Source: Flexivirga oryzae
GTDB taxonomy: Bacteria > Actinomycetota > Actinomycetes > Actinomycetales > Dermatophilaceae
DNA length: 64,000 nucleotides
NCBI RefSeq assembly: GCF_014190805.1
Contig: NZ_JACHVQ010000001.1
Span: forward strand, 1,860,001-1,924,000
Direction: 5' to 3'
Below, one piece after another: positions 1-8,619 of the stretch. The notes under the pieces were generated by a model. It did not search any database. It worked only from the letters and a program-made list of their open reading frames with translations, and was not told where the DNA came from. The position numbers and the translations under genes are program-made. Every line of letters begins with the position of its first letter. Position 1 is the first letter of the stretch.

Positions 1-720
1 CGCGTTGTCGTAGGAGTCCCCACGGGACCCGACGGACGCGACCGCGTCGGCCTCCTCCAGCCGGTGGGCGTACCGCAACGCCCGGTACTGCACGCCCCGA
101 TCACTGTGGTGGACAAGGCCGTTGACGTCATGCCCGTCACGGCGGCGGGCGAACAGGCCCATGTTCAACGCGTCCAACGCCAGGTCGGTGTACATCCGGG
201 TGGAGGCCTGCCAGCCCACGATCATCCGGGAGAACACGTCCAGCACGAACGCGACGTACACCCAGCCGGCGTCGGTGCGCACGTAGGTGATGTCCGCGAC
301 CCACAATTTGTTCGGGGCGGCCGCGACGAACTGCCGATCGACCAGGTCCTTGGGCCGGCCGGTCTCTGGTGCCGGCCGGGTGGTGCGGGGGAACTTCCCG
401 CGTACCGTGCCGCGGATGCCCAGCTGCTTGCACAGTCGCTCCACGGTGCACCGGGCCACGTCGATCCCGTCGCGGTTCAGCTGCGCGTGGATCTTGCGGA
501 TCCCGTAGACCCGCATCCGCCGGTCGGCGTGGATGCGCATGATCTCCTCCTTCAACTCGGCATCGCGGCGGGCGCGTGCCGAGGGCGGTCGCTTCTTGTG
601 GGCGTAGTACGTGCCGGGGGCGATCTTGACGTCCAGTTCGGTGGAAAGGACGCGGCAGATCGGTTCGACACCCCAGCGGTGCCGGTGCTCGTCGATGAAC
701 GCGACGACTACCTGGATGGG
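1..720 (-). CDS. IS3-family transposase OrfB (DDE integrase domain), partial, truncated by window edge
   Basis: Catalyses strand transfer of the IS. The minus frame reads PIQVVVAFIDEHR, then a helix-turn-helix-like HTH_21 region, then the rve integrase core. WVADITYV holds the first catalytic Asp and HSDRGVQY the second. The frame is still open at position 1 after SRGDSYDNA, so the catalytic Glu lies outside the window. No own start is needed: translation normally enters by -1 frameshifting from orfA at the sequence around 708-726. The upstream part is separated from orfA by the group II intron, so the transposase could be made only from spliced RNA. Confidence 0.85.
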
Positions 721-792
721 CGGTCGGTGAAAGTCGGCCCGGGGCGCGGTGTCCGCCGCAGGGGCGGATTCCGTTTCCCCGGGCCGCTTCCC

Positions 793-826
793 GAACCCGG
801 CGTGCACCTTTCAATGCACCGGGCTC
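793..826 (-). ncRNA. Group II intron domain V (catalytic hairpin)
   Basis: This 34-nt minus-strand segment starts GAGC and ends GGGTTC. It folds as a stem of about 14 bp with a GAAA-type tetraloop region (CATTGAAAGGTG), the canonical size and form of domain V with its catalytic triad near the 5' end. It begins 14 nt after the stop codon of the intron-encoded protein, the usual spacing. Confidence 0.9.
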
Positions 827-839
827 TCCACAGGTCTGC

Positions 840-2294
840 TCAGGCAGCCTGCCCCTGGGCCGGTTGTGGCCAGGGGCTGGGGATGAGTGTTCCGCGGTAT
901 CGGTACCAGTTCGTGCGGACCTTGGCCGGGTCGTACAAGACGACCCGGTCGTCCGCGGGCCACCACCTGCCGCCGCAGTACCGGCGGCGTAGGTCCTTCC
1001 ACGTGGCGTGACGGTGCTTGCGCCGCATCCAGTTCCACACCCGCGACCACACGACGTGGTTGAGGTAGGAAAACACGCGCGACGACACCCCGTGCCGGAA
1101 GTAGCCGCACCAGCCACGGACCGCGTTGTTCACGCGTCGCAGCAGCTCGGCCAGTGGTTGGCTCGTGCCGACCTGCCGGGACAGCGACTTGACCTTCCTG
1201 GTCACGCGCCGCACCGCAGCGCGTGAGGGGTAGGTGTAGACGTAGTACCGGCTGGTTCCCCTCTTACGGTGGCGTTGAAGATGCCACCCCAGGAAGTCCA
1301 GTCCCTCATCGATGTGGGTGATCAACGTCTTGTCCGGCGAGAGCCGTAACCCGATCGTTGCCAGCACGACGGCGATCTGCTCGCGAAGAACAGCCGCGTC
1401 CTGCCGAGTGCCTTTGGCCATCAGACACCAGTCATCGGCGTACCGGACCAACCGCACCGACGGCAGCCCGTGACGGCGACGCCGGTGTCGCTGGTCCTTA
1501 CTGGCGCGCGGCCCGCCCGGGTGAGCCGCGATGTGCTCATCCAGCACGGACAACGCGATGTTCGCCAACAACGGTGACAGCACTCCACCCTGCGGGGTAC
1601 CCGCGGTGGTCTCTTCAAAGGCCCTGGCCTCATCCATCAGCCCGGCCTTCAAGAACGCCCGCACCAGCGCGATCACGCGCTTGTCCTTGACGCGACGACG
1701 CACCAGCCCCAACAAGGCCGTGTGGTCGATCTCGTCAAAGCACGCCTTGATGTCTCCTTCCAGCACCCACTGGTAACAGCGTGGGCGGCTGGCCAGGTAA
1801 CGCACCTCGGCGACCGCGTCATGCGCGCGGCGGTTCGGGCGGAAACCGTACGAGCACGGCAGGAAGTCCGCCTCGAAGATCGGCTCCAACACCAGCTTGA
1901 CCGACGCCTGCACCACCCGGTCCGCGATGGTCGGGATCCCCAACCGTCGCTTCCCACCGGACGGCTTCGGAATCATCCGCTGCCGCACCGGTAAGGCCCG
2001 AAACGTCCCGTCACGCAACGCCGCCCGAAGATCGGCCAGGAACACGTCCACACCGATCCCGTCCGCAACACTGACGGCAGTTCGTCCGTCGACCCCGGCA
2101 GTACGTGCGCCGGTATTTCCCGCGACCCGATCCCACGCCACCAAAAGGAACGCCGGATCGGCAACGAGGTTGAACACGTCACGAAACCGCTGATCACGAT
2201 CCCGCAGCGCCCAACCATGCAGTTTGGTCTGAATCTTCAGTACCCGCTGCTGCGCCGTGAACAGCGCAGCTTCCAGTTCGTCGGTATTCACCAT
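840..2294 (-). CDS. ltrA: Group II intron-encoded reverse transcriptase/maturase
   Basis: Reverse transcriptase that also assists intron splicing. Visible are RT blocks with ARTAGVDG near residue 50, IPKPSGGKRRLGIP (RT2), the active-site box RYADDWCLM (YADD) and GTPQGGVLSPLLANI. A C-terminal maturase region carries RRYCGGRWWP. I see no C-terminal HNH endonuclease cysteine pairs, so the protein is probably of the endonuclease-lacking type. Start chosen at ATG 2294 (MVNTDELEAALFTAQQRVL), where homologous proteins begin. A GTG at 2342 would add 16 residues that look like leader sequence. Length is about 484 aa. Confidence 0.85.
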   Translation of the reverse strand: MVNTDELEAALFTAQQRVLKIQTKLHGWALRDRDQRFRDVFNLVADPAFLLVAWDRVAGNTGARTAGVDGRTAVSVADGIGVDVFLADLRAALRDGTFRALPVRQRMIPKPSGGKRRLGIPTIADRVVQASVKLVLEPIFEADFLPCSYGFRPNRRAHDAVAEVRYLASRPRCYQWVLEGDIKACFDEIDHTALLGLVRRRVKDKRVIALVRAFLKAGLMDEARAFEETTAGTPQGGVLSPLLANIALSVLDEHIAAHPGGPRASKDQRHRRRRHGLPSVRLVRYADDWCLMAKGTRQDAAVLREQIAVVLATIGLRLSPDKTLITHIDEGLDFLGWHLQRHRKRGTSRYYVYTYPSRAAVRRVTRKVKSLSRQVGTSQPLAELLRRVNNAVRGWCGYFRHGVSSRVFSYLNHVVWSRVWNWMRRKHRHATWKDLRRRYCGGRWWPADDRVVLYDPAKVRTNWYRYRGTLIPSPWPQPAQGQAA

Positions 2295-2942
2295 CGACAC
2301 CCGCCCATGTGGGACGGGAACCTCCTGATCTTCCAGTGACACAACCTGCTCGACCTGCTGGCCCGCTTCGCCCTGTGCCCGGCTTTCCCGGACTCCTACG
2401 GCGGGTCGTCACGCCCGCGACTACTACCAGGCCTCCGCCCCACCCCGCGGCGCACCGGTGGTGACCGACCCGAGCCCGGACAACGGGCTCTCGCACCACG
2501 GGGTGGTTCCCACGTTCACCATGTCTCGATCAGCCAGTCCGGCACCCAGCTCTACCCCGGCAGCATCGCTGCGGCTACGCCGTAGCCCTTCACCGCAGCC
2601 TTCCCACCGTCAGAGCTACACGGCTTCGAAGTCACCCACCGGTCACCACACGGTGCCCGATGAGCGTGCGCTGCGCACCGGCCCAGATCTACCAGGTTCG
2701 AGCCGGCTTCGCGATTACGGGGCGTCAACCACTGGTTCGCTCTCGCTGTACCCTCTGACCTCGCCTCACAGGCCCGCACCGTCTGGCAGTACCGGCACGC
2801 CCTGCGCTTGTCGGGGCCGCTTGCCACCCGGCGCGAGTCACCACCCGCACCAGGCTGCCCCCAGGCTTCACCAAGCTGCTACGACAACCCGGCGGAGACG
2901 GTCTCCCACCGCCTCTCGACAACACGGCGCCTCGTGGCGCAC

Positions 2943-3232
2943 AACTCCGCCGCGAAGAAAGCCGCGGCCGACTTCAGGATCTCGTTACTACGACGTAGTT
3001 CCCGGTTCTCCTTCTCCAGCAACCGGATCCGCGCCTCGGAGTCTTCCGGCTCGACCGGTAGATCCGCTGCTTCGGCCTTCCGGACCCACATCCGCAACGC
3101 CTCCTTGTGCACCCCGAGTTGCTCGGCGACCCGAGCGATCGCGCCGGTACGGGTATCGGGGTCACGACGGGCCTCCACAGCCAACCGGGTCGCACGCTCA
3201 CGCAACTCCAGCGGATACTTCACATTCGCCAT
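2943..3232 (-). CDS. IS3-family transposase OrfA (HTH, leucine zipper), 5' exon before the group II intron
   Basis: The DNA-binding subunit of the IS3 transposase. It begins MANVKYPLELRERA at ATG 3232, preceded by GGAAGGAA. It has an HTH region (IARVAEQLGVHKEALRMWVRK) followed by a leucine-zipper-like helix (IRLLEKENRELRRSNEILK) and FFAAE near the end. The intron begins inside the codon after Glu. Unspliced RNA would read on for another 22 residues into intron sequence (CATRRRV...) before stopping at 2879. The spliced form would end FDRPSR at 708. Confidence 0.85.
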
Positions 3233-3260
3233 GATCGATGGGATTCCTTCCAGGCCACCG

Positions 3261-3514
3261 GCGTCGAGAACGGCTCCGCGGTCTACCTGCCGGGCAACGC
3301 GGTGTGGTGGCTGGTCTACGCGATCGGCCTGACCGGGCTGGCGGTCCTCGCCGCTGTTCGGCACGACCGCACGGCCGAGCGGAGGCGGCTGAGGGGAGTC
3401 GCCGTGGTCCTCGCCGTGCTGACCGTCGCGTCGCTGACGCTGTCGATGGCGACCGGTGCGCACGACCCGCGGTATCTGCCGGTTCCGTCCGGGGTCGCCG
3501 CGCAGCACCAGTGA
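3261..3514 (+). pseudogene. C-terminal remnant of a membrane protein, probably an ABC-2-type permease, truncated by the IS
   Basis: From about 3261 an open frame encodes NGSAVYLPGNAVWWLVYAIG and a second hydrophobic helix (VVLAVLTVASLTLSMATGA). It stops at 3514, ten bases before the next gene. The two helices separated by an Arg-rich loop, and the partner membrane gene just downstream, suggest the tail of an ABC-2 transporter permease. No start or N-terminal part remains because the IS lies directly upstream. The family call is inference from hydropathy and general resemblance. Confidence 0.45.
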
Positions 3515-3524
3515 GGCGGGCGCG

Positions 3525-4193
3525 ATGGTCGAGCGGATGGCGGCGGTGCAGGCGTATGTCGCCCGCGCGACACCGTGGCGCGACCTGGGCGCGGGGGTCG
3601 TCGTACTCGTCCCGGTCCTGGTCCTCATCGGACATTGGCCCCGGCTGTGGCCCGGCCTCGCGGTCGCCGTCGGACTGCTCGTCGCCTGCGGGGCCCTGTC
3701 GATGGATGAACCGGCGGCCGCCGTGGTGGACGCCGCCCCGCGCAACCTACGCTGGCGGACGGCGACCCGATCACTCCCGCTGCTGCCGCTGGCCGGGGTG
3801 TGGGTGGTGTTCGCCTGGTACGTCGGATCGCCGGCCCGGCCCGGGCCGGCCTCCGGTCACCGCGCGGTGGCGGTGCTGCTCGGCCTGGGCGCACTCGTCG
3901 CGGGTGCCGCGGTCGCGACCGTCCTGCGGAGGTGCGGGCAGGCCACTCCGGGCGCCGCGATCGCGGGGGTGCTGGGTATCGGGGTCATGATGCTCGACGT
4001 CGGGCTGCGGTACCTGTTCCGGCAGCCGATCGTGCTGCCGTCGGTCGGCGCCCACGACTGGCGGTGGGCGCTCGACTTCTGGGCGGTGGTCGCGGTGGCA
4101 TCGCTGATCGCCGTGGTGGTTGCCACTGATCCATCGGCAGGGCACCGGCGCCGGTCCACGCGGGCCGGCACGTGGAGATATCGGTGCCGTTGA
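3525..4193 (+). CDS. Multi-pass integral membrane protein, possible ABC transporter permease component
   Basis: Starts at ATG 3525 (MVERMAAVQAYVARATPW) behind GTGAGGCGGGC. It shows about six hydrophobic segments: GAGVVVLVPVLVLIGHW, WPGLAVAVGLLVACGAL, LPLLPLAGVWVVFAWYV, AVAVLLGLGALVAGAAV, AAIAGVLGIGVMMLDV and WAVVAVASLIAVVVAT. A short Arg-rich cytoplasmic tail follows. About 222 aa. It follows the truncated permease remnant with ten bases between them, so the pair was probably one operon before the IS landed. No catalytic motif is visible, so function stays open. Confidence 0.6.
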   Translation: MVERMAAVQAYVARATPWRDLGAGVVVLVPVLVLIGHWPRLWPGLAVAVGLLVACGALSMDEPAAAVVDAAPRNLRWRTATRSLPLLPLAGVWVVFAWYVGSPARPGPASGHRAVAVLLGLGALVAGAAVATVLRRCGQATPGAAIAGVLGIGVMMLDVGLRYLFRQPIVLPSVGAHDWRWALDFWAVVAVASLIAVVVATDPSAGHRRRSTRAGTWRYRCR

Positions 4194-4235
4194 CCACGCC
4201 GTGGGTGACGAGGTCACCCCGGTCCCGCACGTCGC

Positions 4236-4700
4236 CTACACCTCGGGGATGGTGCGATCGAACGTCTCCAGGGTGATCCGGTCGGGGTCACCGGTGCGGC
4301 CCCCGGTGTCGAGGGCGTCGAGCTGGGCGAGCTCGGCGTCGGTGAGCTCGAAGTCGAAGATCGCGAGGTTCTCCTAAATGCGGGACGGCTTGACCGACTT
4401 GGGGATCGCCGAGCGCCCCTGTTGAACGTGCCAGCGGAGCATCACCTGGGCCGGGCTCTTGCCGTGCGTCCGCGCGATCGACCCGATCACCGGGTCGTCG
4501 AGGGTGCCGCGGCTGCCATCAGTGTTCCGGTAGAAGGTGATCCCGCCGATCGGCGACCAGGCCTGGGTGAGTATGCCGTGTGCGGCGTCGAAGTCCTGAG
4601 TGGGGTGTTGCGCGACATACGGATGCAGTTCGATCTGATGCACAGCCGGGACGACGGAGGTCTGCTTCGGCCGGCCGTTCAGGGCTCCTTGGCGGCCCAT
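4236..4700 (-). pseudogene. Aldo/keto reductase remnant: N-terminal half missing and an in-frame amber codon
   Basis: The minus frame gives VVPAVHQIELHPY, WSPIGG, KSPAQVMLRWHVQQG and AIPKSVKPSRI. These are C-terminal landmarks of NADPH-dependent aldo/keto reductases (substrate pocket and cofactor loop). A TAG at 4374-4376 follows SRI, yet the same frame continues ENLAIFDFELTDAELAQLD to a stop at 4236, the normal end of the family. Residues upstream of about VVPAVHQ, with the catalytic Tyr/Lys/Asp, are absent; that DNA now borders the PD-(D/E)XK gene. Two independent lesions make this a dead gene. Confidence 0.8.
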
Positions 4701-4755
4701 TGAACGCGGCCGCGCGGTCCGGCGGGAGGCCCGTTGCTGCCTGGCAGGTCACGCT

Positions 4756-5520
4756 TCATGTTGGCGCCGGTGCAGGTGAGATCAGCGAGTGGGGTACCGT
4801 CCCGCTGCGGACACGGAACCGCTCGTAGGCACTCAACGACAGTCCGTGCATTCCGACCATGCTCTCGAGCGGAATGACGTAGAAGTTCAGCTCTCCGTCG
4901 ATCACGAAGAAATCGTCGACCTCATCAGCTGTGTAAATTCTGCGGCTGCGGCGACTTGTCGTCGAGACATTCACCTGCCACACGCCGCTTTCGGACGCCA
5001 CCGTCGTGGTCTTCACTTGTACCCGTCGCATCCGTGCACCGTCCCGGACCACGAGGTCGTACCGGCAGGGCTCCAGCGGCCACGAGACGTCCTGACCACA
5101 CAGCGTGTACCACGCAGCGGCGATGAGCGAGCCTGCACGCCTGAGGTTCGCCAGCTGTGGTTGGGCCCAATTCTCATGCAAGGGCAATTGAGCGAGGTGC
5201 GCGATCTCCAGCCCTAGCCGCCCGGCGTGCCGCTGCAGGGTTGCCGTGGCCGAGCTACCTGTCAATTGCAGTCGGCGCGCAACTTCCGTCCACGTCGCAG
5301 CGTCTAGAACAGCCTTCGCCAGCTCGGCGTCGCTCCAGTGACGGCCTCCCGCGAAGTGGGTGTAATCGAGTTGAAGCCGGTCCGCGTGTCGTCGGACCGA
5401 TCTGATCGCAGCCGACGATGTGCCGGCGAGGCCGAGGTGCCGCAACGTCTCGCGCCACGAGTGCGAAACGTCGACCGCCCGTCGGAGCTCGTCATCTGTA
5501 TAGCCTGGCGACGGTGACAT
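4756..5520 (-). CDS. PD-(D/E)XK-type endonuclease-like protein with N-terminal HTH repeats (group I intron endonuclease-like)
   Basis: About 254 aa starting MSPSPGYTDDELRRAV at ATG 5520. A second ATG at 5550 is less likely. Two similar N-terminal modules (DDELRRAVDVSHSWRETLRH and DAELAKAVLDAATWTEVARR) look like HTH DNA-binding repeats. A C-terminal nuclease-like core follows with CRYDLVVRD...RRVQVKTTTV, where D, then Q-V-K, fits a PD-(D/E)XK site, and YTADEVDDFFVIDGE. The domain order resembles the PDDEXK_5 family seen in mobile endonucleases. Codon use is visibly less GC-biased than in the neighbours, and the gene abuts a broken AKR gene, both signs of transfer. Function is inferred. Confidence 0.7.
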   Translation of the reverse strand: MSPSPGYTDDELRRAVDVSHSWRETLRHLGLAGTSSAAIRSVRRHADRLQLDYTHFAGGRHWSDAELAKAVLDAATWTEVARRLQLTGSSATATLQRHAGRLGLEIAHLAQLPLHENWAQPQLANLRRAGSLIAAAWYTLCGQDVSWPLEPCRYDLVVRDGARMRRVQVKTTTVASESGVWQVNVSTTSRRSRRIYTADEVDDFFVIDGELNFYVIPLESMVGMHGLSLSAYERFRVRSGTVPHSLISPAPAPT

Positions 5521-5603
5521 GTGGCGCACGCTACGAGTGACCACCGACATTCAGCGTGCGATGTCGCCCCCGGCTGCGGACTACCACGACTCCCGAAACA
5601 AGA

Positions 5604-5636
5604 ACACCCGAACCCACAAAACGTGGATCCGGGTGT
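5604..5636 (-). terminator. Rho-independent terminator downstream of tRNA-Pro
   Basis: Arms ACACCCG (5604-5610) and CGGGTGT (5630-5636) pair, with inner CCAC/GTGG pairing around an AAAAC loop. On the minus strand the hairpin is followed by TTCTTGTTT. It lies about 27 bp after the tRNA 3' end and before the convergent-side gene. Confidence 0.7.
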
Positions 5637-5662
5637 CTCCGATGTCCTGAGACATCACCGGG

Positions 5663-5736
5663 TCGGGCTGACAGGATTTGAACCTGCGACCCTCGCACCC
5701 CCAGTGCGATGCGCTACCAAGCTGCGCTACAGCCCG
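5663..5736 (-). tRNA. tRNA-Pro(GGG)
   Basis: A 74-nt cloverleaf on the minus strand. The acceptor stem CGGGCTG pairs with CAGCCCG plus discriminator A. The D-arm is GCGCAGCTTGGTAGCGC, the anticodon stem-loop TCGCA-CTGGGGG-TGCGA has anticodon GGG, and the T-arm contains GGTTCAAATCC. CCA is not encoded. Confidence 0.95.
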
Positions 5737-5801
5737 TTGCCCTCTCGGGCCGTCCGAAACGATATCGCACGACCGACCGTGCGACCCAATCGGCAGGCGC
5801 G

Positions 5802-7250
5802 TCAGCGACGCCGCTTCTCCCGCACCCGCACCGACAGCTCGATCGGGGTGCCCTCGAAGCCGAACTCCTCGCGCAGCCGGCGCTCCAGGAAGCGGCGGTA
5901 GCCGGCCTCGATGAAGCCCGACGCGAACACGACGAAGCGCGGCGGGCGCGTCGACGCCTGGGTGGCGAAGAGGATCCGCGGCTGCTTGCCGCCGCGCACC
6001 GGGTGTGGGTGCGCGGCCACAACCTCACCGAGGAAGGAGTTCAGGCGTCCGGTGGGCACCCGCTGGTCCCAGGAGTCGAGCGCGACCTCCAGCGCGGGCA
6101 CCAGCCGGTCGATGTGGCGACCGGTCACCGCGGAGATGTTGGCGCGCGGCGCCCACGCGACCTGGGACAGGTCCCGCTCGATCTCCCGCTCCAGGTAGTG
6201 CCGGCGCTCCTCGTCCAGCAGGTCCCACTTGTTGAAGGCCAGCACGAGCGCGCGCCCTGCGTCGATCACCTGCTGCACGACACGCACGTCCTGCTCGGCG
6301 ATGTTGTCCTCGGCGTCGATCAGGACGACCGCGACCTCGGCCTTCTCGATCGCCGCCTGGGTGCGCAGCGACGCGTAGAAGTCGGCACCCCGGGTCAGGT
6401 GCACCCGGCGGCGGATGCCCGCCGTGTCGACGAATCGCCAGGTCTTGCCGCCGAGTTCGATCAATTCGTCCACGGGGTCACGGGTCGTGCCCGCGACGTT
6501 GTCGACCACGACACGGTCCTCCCCCGCCAGCCTGTTCAGCAGCGAGGACTTACCGACGTTGGGTCGTCCGACGAGGGCCACCCGGCGCGGTCCCCCGCGC
6601 CCGTATGCCGACACGGCCGACTTCTCCGGCAACACCTCCAGCAGCGCATCGAGCGCGTCGCCGGTGCCCCGGCCGTGCAGCGCGGAGATCGGCCACGGCT
6701 GGCCCAACCCGAGCGACCACAGCGCGGCCGCCTCCAACTCGGTCTTCTGGTCGTCGACCTTGTTGGCGACCAGGACCACCGGCTTCTTGGAGCGGCGCAG
6801 CAGCCGGACGACGGCCTCGTCGGTGTCGGTGGCGCCGACCTTCGCGTCGACGACGAACAGCACGGCGTCGGCCAGCTCGATCGCGACCTCCGCCTGCTCC
6901 GCAACCCGCAGGTGTATGCCGCTGGCGTCCACCTCCCAGCCGCCGGTGTCCACCAGGGTGAAGTCCCGGCCGGACCACTCGGCGTCATACGCCACACGGT
7001 CCCGGGTGACGCCCGGCACGTCCTCGACGACGGCCTCGCGACGGCCTAGGACCCGGTTGACCAGGGTCGATTTGCCGACGTTCGGCCGGCCGATGATCGC
7101 GACCACGGGCCGCGCAGGAGCCTGTTCCTCGCCGTCAGCGCCGACACCGTCGGCGGACAGCAGTGCCCGGTCCTCGTCGCTCAGCTCGAAATCGTCCAGG
7201 CCGACCCGGAGCGCATTCTCGACGGACTCGTCGTGGGTGGAATCAGACAT
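5802..7250 (-). CDS. der: Ribosome biogenesis GTPase Der (EngA)
   Basis: Tandem-domain GTPase that helps mature the 50S subunit. The first G domain has GRPNVGKST (G1), DTGGWE (G3) and NKVDDQ (G4). The second has GRPNVGKSS, DTAGIRRR and NKWDLLD. A C-terminal KH-like domain ends VRVREKRRR. About 482 aa, normal for actinobacterial Der with an acidic N-terminal extension. Start chosen at ATG 7250 (MSDSTHDESVENAL) with a GGGG-containing Shine-Dalgarno region; an ATG at 7280 adds an unlikely leader. Last protein gene of the operon that begins with xerD. Confidence 0.97.
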   Translation of the reverse strand: MSDSTHDESVENALRVGLDDFELSDEDRALLSADGVGADGEEQAPARPVVAIIGRPNVGKSTLVNRVLGRREAVVEDVPGVTRDRVAYDAEWSGRDFTLVDTGGWEVDASGIHLRVAEQAEVAIELADAVLFVVDAKVGATDTDEAVVRLLRRSKKPVVLVANKVDDQKTELEAAALWSLGLGQPWPISALHGRGTGDALDALLEVLPEKSAVSAYGRGGPRRVALVGRPNVGKSSLLNRLAGEDRVVVDNVAGTTRDPVDELIELGGKTWRFVDTAGIRRRVHLTRGADFYASLRTQAAIEKAEVAVVLIDAEDNIAEQDVRVVQQVIDAGRALVLAFNKWDLLDEERRHYLEREIERDLSQVAWAPRANISAVTGRHIDRLVPALEVALDSWDQRVPTGRLNSFLGEVVAAHPHPVRGGKQPRILFATQASTRPPRFVVFASGFIEAGYRRFLERRLREEFGFEGTPIELSVRVREKRRR

Positions 7251-7283
7251 TGCCCCATCATCCCTGACGGGCGGCCGCAAGCG

Positions 7284-7952
7284 TTATTCGGGCGTCCCGG
7301 CGTGCAGGGCCAGGCCCGTCTCCCGTGCCGCCTCGGCGACGTGCGCCGCCAGCTTGGTGCGCAACTCCTCCGTCGCGATCCGCAGTCGTTCACGGCCGGG
7401 CACACCGACCCGCTTGGTGAGGATGAACGGCTCGCCGACCACCAGGCGAAGCGGTCCACGCAGCTTCGGCCACGAGTCCTTGCCGCCGGCACCGCGCGTG
7501 CCGAAGACAGCGACCGGCACGATCTGCGCGCCGGTGGCCTGCGCGAGGAACGCAGCACCCTGCTGCGCGGTCTGCACTGCACCCGAACCGCGGGTGCCCT
7601 CCGGGAAGATGCCGATGCCGCCGCCGTCGGCGAGCACCTGGCGAGCGGTCGCGAGTGCCTCCCGATCGGCGGTGTTCTGGTCGATCGGGATCTGACCGGT
7701 CATCTTCAGCAGCACGCCCCAGGCGGAGGAGAAGTACGACCGTTTCACCAGGAACCGCAGCCGCCGGGGTGCGTAGACGAACACCACGGGGCCGTCCAGG
7801 AAGGCCACATGGTTGGACACGGCGATCATCGCGCCGGTCTTCGGCATGCGTTCGGAGTGGAGGATCTCGACGTCATACAGCAGCCGCCCGAGGCGCACGC
7901 CGAACTTGCGGTAGCCGTCAACCCGCCGTGGTCGATAACTCTGTGTCGCCAT
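7284..7952 (-). CDS. plsC: 1-acyl-sn-glycerol-3-phosphate acyltransferase (PlsC family)
   Basis: Transfers an acyl group to lysophosphatidate in phospholipid synthesis at the inner membrane face. Block I is NHVAFLDGP (the NHX4D catalytic motif), block III is IFPEGTRG, and IVPVAVFGT matches block IV. 222 aa, the usual size for actinobacterial PlsC. Its start overlaps the end of cmk by 35 bp, so the two are probably translationally coupled. The cmk-plsC-der order is standard in actinobacteria. Confidence 0.93.
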   Translation of the reverse strand: MATQSYRPRRVDGYRKFGVRLGRLLYDVEILHSERMPKTGAMIAVSNHVAFLDGPVVFVYAPRRLRFLVKRSYFSSAWGVLLKMTGQIPIDQNTADREALATARQVLADGGGIGIFPEGTRGSGAVQTAQQGAAFLAQATGAQIVPVAVFGTRGAGGKDSWPKLRGPLRLVVGEPFILTKRVGVPGRERLRIATEELRTKLAAHVAEAARETGLALHAGTPE

Positions 7953-8619
7953 CGGTGACCTCCTTCACCACCTGCAGGACCGCCTCCACAGACTGCCGGA
8001 AGTCGATGTGCGACGTGTCGATCGTCACCACCCCGTCGGCGGCCGTCGTGAACTGCGAGACCGTCGAGTCCGTCCGGTCGCGATCGACGATCTGGGACCG
8101 GGTCGACTCGGCGGCGACCCGCAGCTGCCGGGACCGCCGGGACATGCGCGCTTCCTCGCTGGCCGTCATCAGGATGCGGACCGGTGCATCCGGTGCCACC
8201 ACCGTCGTGATGTCCCGGCCCTCGGCCACACACCCGCCGCGCGCCGCGCTGCCCTCGGCGATCAGATCACGTTGCCGCTGCTTCATGTTGGCGCGCACGT
8301 CCAGGTTGGTGGCCACCCGCGACACGACCGACGTCACCGCGTCCTGGCGGATCTCCCGGTCGATCAGCCGGTCACCGACACCGACCGACGGCGCGGCCGG
8401 GTCCATGCCCATCCGCAGGTCGAACGTCCGCGCGTGCTGCGCCACCGACTCGGCGTCGTCCAGGTCGATCGCAGATGCCACGCACGACCAGGCCAGCGCC
8501 CGGTACATCGCCCCCGTGTCGAGATAGCTGAGGCCCAGGTGCTTGGCGACCGCCTTCGAGACGCTCGACTTGCCCGTGCCCGACGGGCCGTCGATCGCAA
8601 TGACCAGCGGCTTATTCAT
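7918..8619 (-). CDS. cmk: Cytidylate kinase
   Basis: Phosphorylates CMP/dCMP with ATP. The P-loop is IDGPSGTGKSSVSK at the N-terminus, followed by LGLSYLDTGAMYRALAW (CMP site), AEGRDITTVVAPDAPV and the basic RDRTDSTVS lid region. 233 aa, family-typical. Start ATG 8619 (MNKPLVIAIDGP) sits behind GAAGGAGGGGG, a very strong Shine-Dalgarno. That site is embedded in a 25-codon upstream ORF whose stop overlaps the cmk start (see 8612-8689). Confidence 0.96.
   Translation of the reverse strand: MNKPLVIAIDGPSGTGKSSVSKAVAKHLGLSYLDTGAMYRALAWSCVASAIDLDDAESVAQHARTFDLRMGMDPAAPSVGVGDRLIDREIRQDAVTSVVSRVATNLDVRANMKQRQRDLIAEGSAARGGCVAEGRDITTVVAPDAPVRILMTASEEARMSRRSRQLRVAAESTRSQIVDRDRTDSTVSQFTTAADGVVTIDTSHIDFRQSVEAVLQVVKEVTDGDTELSTTAG

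Larger units (their letters stand above)
727..2942 (-). mobile_element. Group II intron, complete (2.2 kb), inserted in IS3 orfA
   Basis: The 5' end (position 2942, minus strand) is GTGCG, the group II consensus. The 3' end (727) follows a domain V/VI pair and ends in AC, fitting the AY rule. Domain V is at 793-826. The following stem-loop, with arms GGCCCGGGG and CCCCGGGCC, is domain VI. About 600 nt before the encoded reverse transcriptase should hold domains I-III, and the ORF lies in domain IV. Precise removal rebuilds GAGTT-CGACC and the IS3 orfA end in frame, which fixes both boundaries to about one nucleotide. The intron is in the same orientation as the IS transcript, so splicing could rescue transposase expression. 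Confidence 0.85.
1..3260 (-). mobile_element. IS3-family insertion sequence (left end outside window), interrupted by a group II intron
   Basis: The minus strand carries orfA (3232 to 2943) and orfB (from about 720 to the window edge), the two-frame arrangement of IS3 elements. A 2.2-kb group II intron (727-2942) separates them. Joining the flanks in silico restores an orfA end (F-D-R-P-S-R-stop) overlapping orfB in the -1 frame, as expected for programmed frameshifting. The right boundary is not pinned down. It lies between the orfA start (3232) and the permease remnant that is readable from about 3260. I could not define the terminal inverted repeats. Confidence 0.85.

Noticed and set aside
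6415..7695. 426-aa plus-strand frame over der and plsC
   Set aside because: Ser/Arg/Pro-rich translation without motifs, antisense to two well-supported genes; typical GC-rich shadow.
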